From the NCBI GenBank assembly GCA_013152105.1, contig JAADHA010000012.1, positions 1 to 14,903 of the forward strand: DNA of 14,903 nucleotides, in the 5' to 3' direction. Positions 1-8,361 of the stretch are shown piece after piece (within the stretch, counting starts at the first letter, position 1; every line of letters begins with the position of its first letter). The notes beneath the pieces were generated by a model. It was not told the DNA's origin. It did no database searches and saw nothing but the letters and a program-made list of their open reading frames with translations. Made by a program: the position numbers and the translations under genes. The DNA is from Oligoflexia bacterium. Lineage in GTDB: Bacteria; Myxococcota_A; UBA796; UBA2385.

Positions 1-1
1 G

Positions 2-1270
2 CTGGACCTCTACGAGGACAACCGCACGCGCTGCCTCGCGCTCTGCGACGAGGTCATCACCCGTCCCAAGCTCACTAGCGCCCGGCAGATCATGGCGCCC
101 CTCTCTCCCCTCGATCCAGCCCGGATCGCCGCCGAGGCCAGCCGCATCCCAGACCTCGACGCCCGCCTGGTCTTCCACGGCCGCTTGCCCGAGACCGAGC
201 GGCCTCGCCACATGGCCATGCTCATCAACCGCGCGCTGGGCGACGCCTTGTTGACCTGGCCCGGCATGCTGGTCTTCGGAGAGGACGTGGCGCGCAAGGG
301 CGGCGTCTACCACGTCACGGCCGACCTGGTGAAAAAGCGCAGCGTCGGCCAGGTCTTCAACACCCCTCTCGACGAGACCAGCATCCTGGGACTGGCCCAG
401 GGGGCCGGGCATTTGGGCATGCTCCCCGTTCCCGAGATCCAGTACCTGGCCTACCTGCACAACGCCATCGACCAGCTTCGCGGCGAAGCCGCCAGTCTGC
501 AATTCTTCAGCCAGGGGCGCTACCAGAACCCCATGGTCGTGCGCATCGCCGCCATGGCCTACCAGAAGGGCTTCGGCGGGCACTTCCACAACGACAACAG
601 CATCGCCGCGTTGCGCGAGATCCCGGGGATCCTGATCGCCTGTCCGGCCCACGGCCGCGACGCCGTGGGCATGCTGCGGACCTGCCTGGGCGCCGCACGG
701 GCCCAAGGCACGGTCTGCGTCTTCCTGGAGCCCATCGCCCTCTATATGACCAAGGACCTCTACCAGCCGCACGACGGTCGCTGGTCCTACAAATACCCAC
801 CCCCTGGCTTCTTCGTTCCGATCGGCGACGTCGCGGTCTGGACCCCGTGGCAGGCCGACCAGGACTGGACCGGCCACGCGCCTCCAACGCCCGAGGACGG
901 CGGACAGCTCACCATCCTGTCCTTCGCCAACGGCCTGTGGATGAGCCTGCGGGTGGCCAAGCGTCTGGCGGCCGAGGGCCTGCGCTGCCGAGTCGTGGAC
1001 CTGCGCTGGCTCAAGCCCTTGCCGATCCAGGCGATCCTGCAAGAGGTCGCCCAGACAGGCCGCTGCCTGGTCGTCGATGAGTGCCGAGAGCACGCTGGTG
1101 TCGCGGACGAGATCCTGTCCCTGGTCAGCCGAGAGCTGCCGGGCACCCCCGCCCAGCGACTGGTCGCCATCGACACCTACATCCCGCTGGGTGACGCGGC
1201 CAAGCTGGTGCTGCTCCAAGAAGCCGACATCGAGAACGCCGTGCGAGACATGGCCGGAGAGCCCGCGTGA
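2..1270 (+). CDS. 2-oxoacid dehydrogenase E1 component, beta-type domain (5' end cut by window)
   Basis: This is the thiamine-diphosphate-dependent E1 component of a branched-chain 2-oxoacid or pyruvate-type dehydrogenase, which decarboxylates a 2-oxoacid and passes the acyl group to E2 lipoyl. The frame is open to the left edge and gives 422 residues. The beta-subunit core begins near residue 70 of the visible part. It shows FGEDVARKGGVYHVT (about 92-106), NTPLDET (about 120-126, with the Glu expected to activate the cofactor), GGHFHNDNS (about 192-200) and FLEPIALY. A transketolase C-terminal domain follows (about 303-410, with VVDLRWLKPLP). About 70 residues before the core, reading in without a start codon, suggest an alpha-beta fusion like those in some actinobacteria and deltaproteobacteria. 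An internal ATG at position 92 is not the likely start because the coding pattern continues upstream. The stop overlaps the next gene by four bases. Substrate choice cannot be told from this half. Confidence 0.85.
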   Translation: MDLYEDNRTRCLALCDEVITRPKLTSARQIMAPLSPLDPARIAAEASRIPDLDARLVFHGRLPETERPRHMAMLINRALGDALLTWPGMLVFGEDVARKGGVYHVTADLVKKRSVGQVFNTPLDETSILGLAQGAGHLGMLPVPEIQYLAYLHNAIDQLRGEAASLQFFSQGRYQNPMVVRIAAMAYQKGFGGHFHNDNSIAALREIPGILIACPAHGRDAVGMLRTCLGAARAQGTVCVFLEPIALYMTKDLYQPHDGRWSYKYPPPGFFVPIGDVAVWTPWQADQDWTGHAPPTPEDGGQLTILSFANGLWMSLRVAKRLAAEGLRCRVVDLRWLKPLPIQAILQEVAQTGRCLVVDECREHAGVADEILSLVSRELPGTPAQRLVAIDTYIPLGDAAKLVLLQEADIENAVRDMAGEPA

Positions 1271-2349
1271 GCCACAGCGAGTCATCCCATCTCCCCGCGC
1301 CCACCCATCCACTGCGGGCGCTCGTCCTGTGCCCGGGTCGTGGCTCCTACCAGCGCGACCAGCTCGGCTCCCTGCAGGGCCTTGCCTCGCCTGCCCTCGA
1401 TGTCTTCGAGGACGAACGCGACGCCGCGGGCCGCCCCAGCGTGCGCAGCCTGGACGCCGAGCCTCGCTTCAGCCCGCGGCTCCATGTGGCGGGAGAACAC
1501 GCCAGCGCCCTCACCGCGGCGATCAGCCTGGCGGACCTCGACCAGCTCGACCCGGCTCGGATCTCGGTCGTGGCCGCCTGCGGCAATTCCATGGGTTGGT
1601 ACACGGCCTTGGGCGTCGCGGGGGCGCTGCCGATCGCGGACTGCGCCGAGCTGGTCGACACGATGGGCTGGTGGCAGTCTCGCCAGGAATATGGCTTGAT
1701 CGGCGGACAACTGGTCTATCCCATGGTGGACGCGGACTGGCACGCCGACCCCAAGCTGCGCGCCGCGGTCGACGACGCGGTCGACGCCATCCCAGACCTG
1801 TACTGGTCGATCCGCCTGGGTGGGCAGGCGGTCCTGGGCGGGACAGAAGACGCCCTCGCCGCCGCCAAAGCGCGCCTCCCTGTGCAGCAGCAGGCCGGCT
1901 TGGACTTTCCGCTGCGCCTGCCCCTGCACTCGGCCTTTCACACTCCCCTGATGTCCGCGACCGCGCAGCGCGCCCAGCATGAACTCTCCTGGCTGGGCTG
2001 GCGTGCGCCCAACATCCCCCTGTTCGACGGCACGGGGCGGCATTGGCGACCCCGCTGGGCGGATCCCGCGGCGCTGCGTGACTACACCCTGGGAACGCAG
2101 ATCACGACGACCTTCGACTTCAGCACCATGCTGCGAACCGCCCTGGGCGCCATCGCGCCCGATGTCGTGATCCTCCCCGGTCCGGGCAGCAATCTGGGCG
2201 GTGCCGTCGCCCAGGTGATGATCGACTGCGACTGGCAGGGGCTGAGCTCCAAGGCCGACTTCATCGCGCGCCAGACCAGTGCGCACCCAGTCCTGCTCAG
2301 CCTGGGACGCCCCGATCAACGCAAGCTGGCCGTCCTGAGTCCACCGTGA
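1267..2349 (+). CDS. FabD-like acyltransferase with altered active site
   Basis: This 360-residue protein has the fold signature of malonyl-CoA:ACP transacylases and polyketide acyltransferase domains, which move an acyl group from CoA to a carrier protein through a serine ester. The nucleophile elbow is CGNSMGW with Ser108. The partner histidine is H225 in LHSAFHTPLM. LPGPGSNLGG near the C-terminus matches the family's GPG motif. Two family positions are unusual: the elbow is GNSMG where GHSxG is normal, and the Arg that grips the malonyl carboxylate (R117 in E. coli FabD, in EMRG) aligns with Met133 in DTMG. A substrate other than malonyl-CoA is therefore likely (inference). The GTG start at 1267 overlaps the E1 stop as GTGA, so translation is probably coupled. 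A length of 360 is somewhat above FabD (about 310), owing to N-terminal residues and insertions. Confidence 0.8.
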   Translation: MSHSESSHLPAPTHPLRALVLCPGRGSYQRDQLGSLQGLASPALDVFEDERDAAGRPSVRSLDAEPRFSPRLHVAGEHASALTAAISLADLDQLDPARISVVAACGNSMGWYTALGVAGALPIADCAELVDTMGWWQSRQEYGLIGGQLVYPMVDADWHADPKLRAAVDDAVDAIPDLYWSIRLGGQAVLGGTEDALAAAKARLPVQQQAGLDFPLRLPLHSAFHTPLMSATAQRAQHELSWLGWRAPNIPLFDGTGRHWRPRWADPAALRDYTLGTQITTTFDFSTMLRTALGAIAPDVVILPGPGSNLGGAVAQVMIDCDWQGLSSKADFIARQTSAHPVLLSLGRPDQRKLAVLSPP

Positions 2350-2915
2350 GCCGGCGGGCGCTTCCTGCGCGGGTCCTCGACCTGGCCTTGGGCCTCAAGG
2401 CGGTCGATCGCGCTGGTTGGGCGCATGTCGCGCTACAAAGCCCCGAGAGCGTCGCCGCGCACTCCTGGGGCGTGGCCTGGCTGGGGCTGGTCCTGGCGCC
2501 GCCACACCTGGATCGTGAGCGCGTGCTTGCGCTGGCCCTGCTCCACGATCTTCCCGAGGTCGTGGTGGGCGACATCACCCCGCATGACGGGGTGAGCGCC
2601 GCGGACAAAGCGGACGCCGAGCACACCGCCGCGGCACACCTGCTAGGGGCGCGCGCCGACCTGTGGGGGCTGTGGGAGGACTACGAGAAGAACCGCTCGG
2701 CCGAGGCGCACTTCGTCCACGAACTGGACAAACTCGACATGGCCTTGCAGGCGCTACACTACGCGCGGACGCAGGGGGTCTGCGGCGATGAATTCGTCGC
2801 CAGTGCCCGCCGACAGATCACCACGCCCGAGTTGGTCGCTGTGCTCGAAGCCGCCCACGCCCTGGACCTTGCGGCCAACAAGCAAAACGATCAGCCCGGC
2901 GGCCAGGAGAGCTGA
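2346..2915 (+). CDS. HD-domain hydrolase, YfbR/HDDC2-like
   Basis: This 189-residue HD-superfamily phosphohydrolase resembles bacterial 5'-deoxynucleotidase YfbR and eukaryotic HDDC2, which remove phosphate from deoxynucleoside monophosphates with a divalent metal. The metal ligands can be picked out: H39 (AAHSWG), H67-D68 (ALLHDLPE), and D128 in HELDKLDMALQA. E71 and D76 of the HDLPEVVVGD stretch are further conserved positions. The length fits YfbR (199 residues). The GTG start at 2346 overlaps the previous stop as GTGA, the same arrangement as the junction before it, so the three genes probably form one operon. Its last 25 bases overlap the end of the convergent HIT gene. The exact substrate is not certain from sequence. 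Confidence 0.82.
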   Translation: MSRRALPARVLDLALGLKAVDRAGWAHVALQSPESVAAHSWGVAWLGLVLAPPHLDRERVLALALLHDLPEVVVGDITPHDGVSAADKADAEHTAAAHLLGARADLWGLWEDYEKNRSAEAHFVHELDKLDMALQALHYARTQGVCGDEFVASARRQITTPELVAVLEAAHALDLAANKQNDQPGGQES

Positions 2916-3229
2916 CGTCCCCCCAACAGGTGGATGTGCAGGTGCATGACGCTCTGGCCGCCGTGCCGGTTGATATTGGTGACCAAGCGGTAGCCCGACT
3001 CGTCGATGCCCAGGTCACGGGCGATCTCCGCCGCCACCAACATCAGGCGGCCCAGCAAGACCGCGTCTTTGGGGCCAGCCGCGGCCACGCTGCGGATCTG
3101 GGTCTTGGGGATGATCACGATGTGGGTGGGGGCTTGCGGGGCGATGTCACGAAAGGCGAGGATCTCGTCGTCTTCGTAGACGATATCCGCAGGCGTCTCT
3201 CGACTGATGATCTTCTGGAAGATGGTCAA
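2891..3229 (-). CDS. HIT-family nucleotide hydrolase (HinT-like)
   Basis: This 112-residue histidine triad protein is of the Hint branch, whose members are small cytoplasmic dimers that hydrolyse nucleoside phosphoramidates and acyl-AMPs. The triad is HLHIHLL at 96-102, with H96, H98 and H100. The N-terminal half is characteristic of Hint: TIFQKIISRE, DIVYEDD, AFRDIAPQAPTH and IVIIPK. The start is a TTG at 3229. No ATG or GTG lies between the upstream in-frame stop at 3257 and this codon, a GGAG sits five bases before it, and the resulting N-terminus matches E. coli HinT. It is the last gene of the minus-strand series, 55 bp after the exported-protein gene. Its 3' end overlaps the convergent HD gene by 25 bp. 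Confidence 0.9.
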   Translation of the reverse strand: MTIFQKIISRETPADIVYEDDEILAFRDIAPQAPTHIVIIPKTQIRSVAAAGPKDAVLLGRLMLVAAEIARDLGIDESGYRLVTNINRHGGQSVMHLHIHLLGGRQLSWPPG

Positions 3230-3250
3230 GCTGGCTCCGAGGCTTGCCGC

Positions 3251-3306
3251 GTGCTGTCAGCGGCATGCTGTCAGCGGCGTGTCCTCAGTAGCGTGCCGTC
3301 AAGGGC
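3251..3306. repeat. Four imperfect 14-bp tandem repeats
   Basis: Consecutive 14-base units read gtgctgtcagcggc, atgctgtcagcggc, gtgtcctcagtagc and gtgccgtcaagggc. The first two differ at one base; the third and fourth match the first at 9 and 11 of 14 positions. They fill the gap between the HIT gene and the exported-protein gene. They run into the latter's 3' end, where its stop codon (complement of 3285-3287) lies in unit three. Function is unknown. Replication slippage is the simplest origin. Confidence 0.75.
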
Positions 3307-3827
3307 AGCACCAGGATGCCGTCCTTGTACTTGGGGCCAGCGACGATGACCGTGCCGTCGCGGTTCACGGACATGGTCGTGTCCAGGATCTGCTTGTTAT
3401 TGCTACCGCTGACCACGACTCGCACCCGCGCACGGTTCTCATCCCTGCCCAGCAGCTTGACGGTCACACGGCGCCCGCCCTGGACTGTGAAGCTGACCTT
3501 GCCGCCCAAGCTGACCTGGGCTCTTTGCGTGTCCAGCAATTCGTAGCCCGTAAAGCGCAGGTGGCTGAGATACCGAGCCAGGGAGCTGAGGCGGCTGTCG
3601 ACATTGCTGTGGGCCGAGGTCGCGTAGACAACGCGAATCTCCATCTCGACCTTGGCCCGCACGGGTGCGGTGCGCGTGGGAGGTGCGGCGCGCGCCGACC
3701 GGACCGGTCGCGAGGGGGGCATCGCGCGCTTCCCCTGAGCGAGGGCCAGCTTCGGCGTCAGGAGCGACAGCCACAGGCCCGCGAACAGGAACGCTCTGCC
3801 CAGGATTCTGGAGCGACCTGAGGTCAC
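3285..3827 (-). CDS. Exported protein of the ECF sigma/anti-sigma module
   Basis: This 180-residue protein of unknown function has a clear Sec signal peptide: Arg residues at 5, 7 and 11, a hydrophobic stretch about 12-30, and likely cleavage after LALA near residue 30. A Pro/Arg/Ala-rich linker follows (about 33-57). The beta-rich domain (60-180) has VEMEIRVVYATSAHSN, ARYLSHLRFTGYELL, VKLLGRDENRARVRV and a closing GILVLPLTARY. My recollection is that similar small secreted proteins sit beside ECF sigma/anti-sigma pairs in myxobacteria; this is not a database result. Its ATG overlaps the end of the anti-sigma-like gene by four bases, which supports coupled translation. It could be an effector or a sensor partner of the anti-sigma protein. 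Confidence 0.75.
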   Translation of the reverse strand: MTSGRSRILGRAFLFAGLWLSLLTPKLALAQGKRAMPPSRPVRSARAAPPTRTAPVRAKVEMEIRVVYATSAHSNVDSRLSSLARYLSHLRFTGYELLDTQRAQVSLGGKVSFTVQGGRRVTVKLLGRDENRARVRVVVSGSNNKQILDTTMSVNRDGTVIVAGPKYKDGILVLPLTARY

Positions 3828-4705
3828 AACGGAATACCTCCCTCATCTTCGGACATATCGTCGATGAAGATGATGGTCGGGGCGTTCTCATCGAACTGCA
3901 TGACCTGCACCATCACCTGGTCTCCTGCCGTGAGGTCTTCGATGTGGACGTGGTTGATGGCGGCAAGCCGGAAGGCCTGTTGGTCGGGAGCCAAGCCAAC
4001 GGGGCCCACGGTGAAGAAGAGCACCAGGGCGGCGGCGGCGGCAACCGCGACGGCAGGAAAGCGCCATCTTGCCATGCCAGGTGTCGAAGCACTCGGCCTG
4101 AGCTGCCGCGTGGGCGGCGCGAGGCGAGGACGGCGCGGGGTCAGCGGAGCAAGCGAATCGCGCGATGTGGCGGCCTTGCTTCGGGCTGCACCGCCGATCC
4201 CCAGCGCGACCATCACGTCATCGGCCAGCGCGATGGGGGAAGTCGTCAGGGAGTCGTGGAGAGCGTCGCTCACCGAGTAGCCATCGACCGCATCTTCACT
4301 GAGGCCCAAGGCCGCCAGCACGTCGTCTGAGAGATCCGGCGCATCGCCTGCATCGAGCGCTTCGTGGATCAGCTCGCCCACATCGTCGGTCGGTAGTCCG
4401 AGCGCCTGAAGAACCGCTGGCGCCAGGTCCGGGGCCAGACCGGGGTCCAGCGCGTCAACCAGGACATCGCGCGCAGCGGCTGTCGCGGTGTCCAGGCCCA
4501 GGGCGAGCATCACGTCATCGGCAAGGTCAACCGTTGTCGGAGGCCGCAGGATCTGGGCCAGCAGGCCGCGCACGTGGACGAAAGCGTCCGAGTCACCACC
4601 AAGTGCCCCCAGTTCAGCCGCCTGGGCGCTGGTCGCGACACCGTCGGCGACAAGCACTTCGAGGTGCTGTCGTCGATCAAGCTCACCGGGCTGCGGTGTC
4701 GTCAT
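3824..4705 (-). CDS. Membrane-anchored anti-sigma-like protein with internal repeats
   Basis: This 293-residue single-pass protein is encoded directly after an ECF sigma factor, so an anti-sigma role is inferred from position and topology. Residues 1-55 form a likely helical head. Residues 60-175 hold four copies of a leucine/aspartate motif: LADDVMLALGL (61), LAPAVLQALGL (94), LSDDVLAALGL (125) and LADDVMVALGI (160). They are separated by similar linkers such as DVLVDALDPG and ELIHEALDAG, giving a period of 31-35 residues. A basic Pro-rich stretch (176-215) leads to a transmembrane helix (about 216-232). About 60 residues lie outside, ending in an acidic tail after NAPTIIFIDD. It has no cysteine at all, so it lacks the zinc anti-sigma HxxxCxxC motif. 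AGGAG seven bases before the ATG supports the start. Confidence 0.75.
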   Translation of the reverse strand: MTTPQPGELDRRQHLEVLVADGVATSAQAAELGALGGDSDAFVHVRGLLAQILRPPTTVDLADDVMLALGLDTATAAARDVLVDALDPGLAPDLAPAVLQALGLPTDDVGELIHEALDAGDAPDLSDDVLAALGLSEDAVDGYSVSDALHDSLTTSPIALADDVMVALGIGGAARSKAATSRDSLAPLTPRRPRLAPPTRQLRPSASTPGMARWRFPAVAVAAAAALVLFFTVGPVGLAPDQQAFRLAAINHVHIEDLTAGDQVMVQVMQFDENAPTIIFIDDMSEDEGGIPL

Positions 4706-4833
4706 GAGCGGTCTCCTACGAGTCCGAGGGCTCCACGCGCGGCGTGGTCACGAAGGGTGGACGCACAGGGACGCAGTCCATTCGACCCATCTGGTCGGAG
4801 ATCCATGGAAGGGAGGAAGGGGGTCGACACGAT
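4706..4833. other. 128-bp spacer between sigma and anti-sigma-like genes
   Basis: This spacer is large compared with the tight packing on both sides. On the minus strand it carries the RBS of the anti-sigma-like gene (complement of TCTCCTAC near 4712-4719). I see no clear GGAAC/CGTC ECF-type promoter and no convincing hairpin. Independent transcription of the anti-sigma-like gene from here is possible but unproven. Confidence 0.4.
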
Positions 4834-5463
4834 CTAGTCCCGCTGGTCCTTGAGAGCGGCCTGGAGCTTCTTTCGGGCGTAGTAAAGCCGGCTCATCACC
4901 GTGCCCTCGGGGATGTCCATCACGTCCGCGATCTCCTTGTAGGCGAGCCCATCGATCTCTCGCAGGATCACGATCTCGCGCTGCTCATCGGGCAATTCAT
5001 CCAGCGCCTCGATGATCCTGGCCTGAAGGCGCTTGCGCTCCAGGTTGCGGCCCGGGTCCTCGCGACGATGGGCCAGCGAGAGCAGCCCACCCGTGGTCTG
5101 GGTCGCGACGGTGTCGTCGAATTGTTGGGCCTTGCGCACCTTTTGGCGCCGAAGGTGGTCGATGCAGACGTTCTTGGCGATCCGATACAGCCAGGTGTAG
5201 AAGCTGGCCTGGAGGCGAAACCGCGCCAGGTTCTGATAGGCCTTGACAAAGGCATCCTGCGCCAGGTCTCGAGCGTCTTCCGGGTTGCGCACCATGCTGA
5301 AGCAGATCGCGTAGATCCGTCCCTGGTAGCGCTCAACCAGCCCGCGATAGGCCGTCGCATCCCCGGCCAGGACCGCACGCACCAGCGTATGGTCCGGGTC
5401 CTGTCCGGGCTGCGTCACCGCGGTCTTGCGGCGCCCAGCGGGTGCATCGTCAGCGGGGGGCAT
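4834..5463 (-). CDS. ECF-family RNA polymerase sigma factor
   Basis: This is a 209-residue sigma-70-family group 4 (ECF) factor that directs RNA polymerase to a small regulon. Region 2 (about 43-108) includes LVERYQGRIY, the core-binding NPEDARDLAQDAFVKAY, FYTWLYRIAKN and IDHLRRQK. Region 4 (about 145-204) includes ALDELPDEQREIVILREIDG, YKEIADVMDIPEGTVMSRL and YYARKKLQAAL, the helix-turn-helix that reads the -35 element. The ATG at 5463 is preceded by AGAGGAG with five bases between. It starts 75 bp after the polA stop on the same strand, and the anti-sigma-like gene follows. About 25 N-terminal residues precede the usual ECF start. Autoregulation is usual in such modules but no matching promoter was recognised. 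Confidence 0.93.
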   Translation of the reverse strand: MPPADDAPAGRRKTAVTQPGQDPDHTLVRAVLAGDATAYRGLVERYQGRIYAICFSMVRNPEDARDLAQDAFVKAYQNLARFRLQASFYTWLYRIAKNVCIDHLRRQKVRKAQQFDDTVATQTTGGLLSLAHRREDPGRNLERKRLQARIIEALDELPDEQREIVILREIDGLAYKEIADVMDIPEGTVMSRLYYARKKLQAALKDQRD

Positions 5464-5538
5464 GCCTTCTCCTCTGAAGCGTGGGCACTCGCGGCGAGTC
5501 TAACGCCACCGCGGAGCCGGCTGTTGCACCGGGGCCGC

Positions 5539-8306
5539 TCAGTGGGCCTCGCCCCAGCTTGCGCCCGCTCCGACATCGACCACCAGGGGCACGGCGAGGG
5601 AGTAGACCGCGGCCATCTCGTCTGGACCGCGGGCACGTCCGCCCAGGGACACTCGACGAGCAGCTCGTCGTGGACTTGAAGGAGCAGTCGCGCGGACGGC
5701 TGCTCACGACCCAGGCGAGCGTGGACGCGCAGCATGGCCAGCTTGATCAGGTCCGCGGCCGAGCCCTGCACCGGCGTGTTGATGGCGATCCGCTCCGCCC
5801 CGCTGCGCACGTTGAAATTGCGAGAGTCCAGGCCGCGAATCGGCCGGCGACGGCCCAACAGGGTCTGGGCATGGCCGTGGGTAAGGGCGAACTGGACCGC
5901 CGACTCCATGTAGCGCCGAACCTGTGGATAGCGCTCGAAGTAGCCGTCGATGTAGCGCTTGGCCTCGGCTCGTCCGATGTCCAACTCGCGCGCCAGTCGA
6001 AAGGCGCTCATCCCATAGACGATGCCGAAGTTGATCGCCTTGGCCGCCCGTCTCTGGTCCGTGCTGACCTGGTCCAGATCGACGCCGAAGATATCCGCAG
6101 CCGTCGCCCGATGGATGTCCCGGCCCGAGCGGAAGGCATCAACCAGCGCGCCCTCACCGCAGAAGTGCGCCAGCACGCGAAGCTCGACCTGGGAGTAGTC
6201 GGCCGACACGATCTGTCGTCCCGGCCCCGCGATGAAACACTGGCGGATCCGCCGGCCATCGTTCGACCGCACCGGGATGTTCTGCAGGTTCGGGTCGTTG
6301 CTGCTCAGGCGCCCGGTGGCCGCGACCGCCTGGTGGAAATTGGTGTGGATGCGCCCATCGCTGGCGATCGCCCGAGGGAGCGCGTCGGCATAGGTGTTCT
6401 TGAGCTTGGCCAGCTCGCGATAGTCCAGCACCAGCCGAGGCAGCGGGTCGATGAGACCGGTGGCGGGCAGCACCGTCCTGGCGAGCTGCTCCAGGGTCGC
6501 CGAGTCCGTGCTGAAGCCGGTGCGTTTGGCGGTCTTCTTGACTGGCTTATGACCCCGCTCTTCGAAGAGCAGAGCCGCGAGCTGCTGGGTCGAGTTGACA
6601 TTCCACTCCACCCCGGCCTCGGCGTGCAGGCGCGCCACCAGATCGTCAATGCGTTCTCCAAGCTCACGTCCGAGCGCCTGGAGCCCCGGCAGGTCCACCC
6701 CGATCCCGGTCAGCTCCATGTCCGCCAGGACCGGCACCAGGGGGATCTCGATGTCACGGTAGACCGACGCGGGGCCGAGCTCATCCGCCGAACCCAGCGC
6801 CGGGCCCAGCACATGGTCCAAGAGCCACACGATGTGGGCGTCCTCGGCGGCGTAGGCGGTCGCCGTTGCCACATCGACCCGTCGGAAGTCCAGGTCGACA
6901 TCCGCGGTCACGTCCTTGTAGGCCAACATCCGGTGACCGAGGTGGCGCTCTGCGAGTTCGTCGAGGTTGTGCTTGCGGTCGACATCCACCAGGTAGTCGG
7001 CCAGCATCGTGTCGCCCACGATGCCTTGCAGGTCATGCCCGAGGCTTCTGAGGATCGACAGATCGTACTTGAGATTCTGCCCGATCTTGGTCAGCTTGGG
7101 GTCAGCCAGCAACGGCAGCAGGGCTTCCAGCGCACCGGGACAATTGCCGCCCCCTGCGTGATCGATGGGCACGTACACACCGAACTCATCGCACCACGCG
7201 AAGCTCATGCCCACCAGGGACGCCGCGCGGGGGTCGAGCGAGGTCGTCTCGGTGTCAAACGCAAAGTGCCCGGCCTGCCGGAGCTGATCGACCAGCCAGT
7301 CCAGATCCTGGGTGGTCTGGATGGTCCGATAGGCGCCGCGGTCGATGGTGGGTCCAGGCGGCCGGGCTTGAGGTGCCGCGGGCAAATCCCCTTCGGCGGC
7401 CGCCTGACCGTCCAGCCCGAGCTCACGTGCCAGGCTCTTGAAATTGTAGCGCGCCAGGCGTCGAGCCAGCTTGGGGCGATCCGGTTCCGACAGGCGCACG
7501 AAGTCCAACCCGGCCTCGATCCCCAGCTCTTCATCGCTGAAGTCGGTGACGATGGTGACCAGCGTGCGTGACAAGCGAGCGATCTCCTTGCTTGCAGCGA
7601 CACGTTGGCCGGTCTTTCCGCCGATGTCCGCGGCGTGCTCGAGCACGCCTTCCAGGTCGCCGAAGCGCTGCAGGAAAGCGGCGGCCTTCTTGGGACCCAC
7701 ACCCTTGATCCCCGGCACGTTGTCGCTGGTGTCCCCCATCAGGGCCAGCAAGTCGACGACACGGTCGGGGTAGACCCCCCACTTCTGGTGGATCTCTGCC
7801 GCGCCCAGCATCTGGTTCTTGCCCACATCCAACATTTGAACCCGGTCGTTGACGAGCTGGCCGAAGTCCTTGTCGCTGCTGACGATGACGACATCCATCT
7901 GGGGCCCGGCGTGCTTGACCGCCAGGCAACCGATGATGTCGTCCGCTTCGTAGCCAGCCTGGACCACGGGTCGCACGCCCAGATCCTGGCACAAGCCCGG
8001 GAACTCATCCCACTGGGCTCGCAGGTCCTCGGGCATGTCCGGTCGCTGCCCCTTGTAGTCGGGAAAGAGGGTGTTTCGGAAGCTCAAGCCCTTGTCAAAG
8101 ACCACCGCACAGTGGGTGGGGTGGTGGTCCTTGAGCAACTTGAGCAGGATCCGGGTGAAGCCGAAGAGCGCCCGGGTGGGCATACCGTCTGGAGCGCGCA
8201 TGTCCGTCTGCATGGCGTAGAAGGCCCGGAATGCCGTGTTCGAGCCGTCGATGAGGAACAGCTTGTCGCGAGTCGGGCCGCTTGCCTGGGTGTTGGAGGT
8301 CGTCAT
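5539..8306 (-). CDS. polA: DNA polymerase I, frameshifted near the 3' end
   Basis: DNA polymerase I fills repair gaps and removes primers. The 5'-nuclease domain (about 15-300) has LFLIDGSNTAFRAFYAM, VVFD, GYEADDIIG, SSDKDFGQLV and GDTSDNVPGIKGVGPKKA. The 3'-exonuclease retains FDTET (350-354), GQNLKYD (409-415) and the third motif around AYAAEDAHIVWLL, so proofreading should be active. The polymerase domain has SADYSQVELR (701-710), RRAAKAINFGIVYG (752-765) and LLLQVHDELLVE (875-886). After about residue 896, near 5620, the frame is lost. The expected ending, EMAAVYSLAVPLVVDVG to SWGEAH and stop at 5539, is in another frame (5619-5539). Without a shift the frame runs to 5415 with an unrelated tail that overlaps the sigma gene. 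Corrected length is about 922, close to the 928 of E. coli. The ATG at 8306 is chosen because the domain starts directly after it. Confidence 0.93.
5612..5635 (-). other. polA frameshift site
   Basis: Here the motif-C frame (codons CAG ACG at 5624-5619) gives way to the frame that encodes the conserved C-terminal strand (GAG ATG GCC from 5619). In E. coli Pol I seven residues separate the Ala-Val of this region from the Met that begins the last strand. Here only eight bases do, so the site is 13 bases shorter than that spacing. No homopolymer or obvious slippery heptamer is present. It may be a true deletion, an assembly fault or, less likely, recoding. Confidence 0.75.
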
Positions 8307-8361
8307 GTGGGCCTGCTTATCCGCTCGTCCACGTCGTGTTGGGCAGTTGAGCCAGGCTCCA

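Noticed and set aside
5481..7571. 696-codon open frame on the plus strand opposite polA
   Set aside because: It is the mirror of polA codons, whose motifs are clear on the other strand. Its composition (His, Gln, Arg, Val rich) is typical of a shadow.
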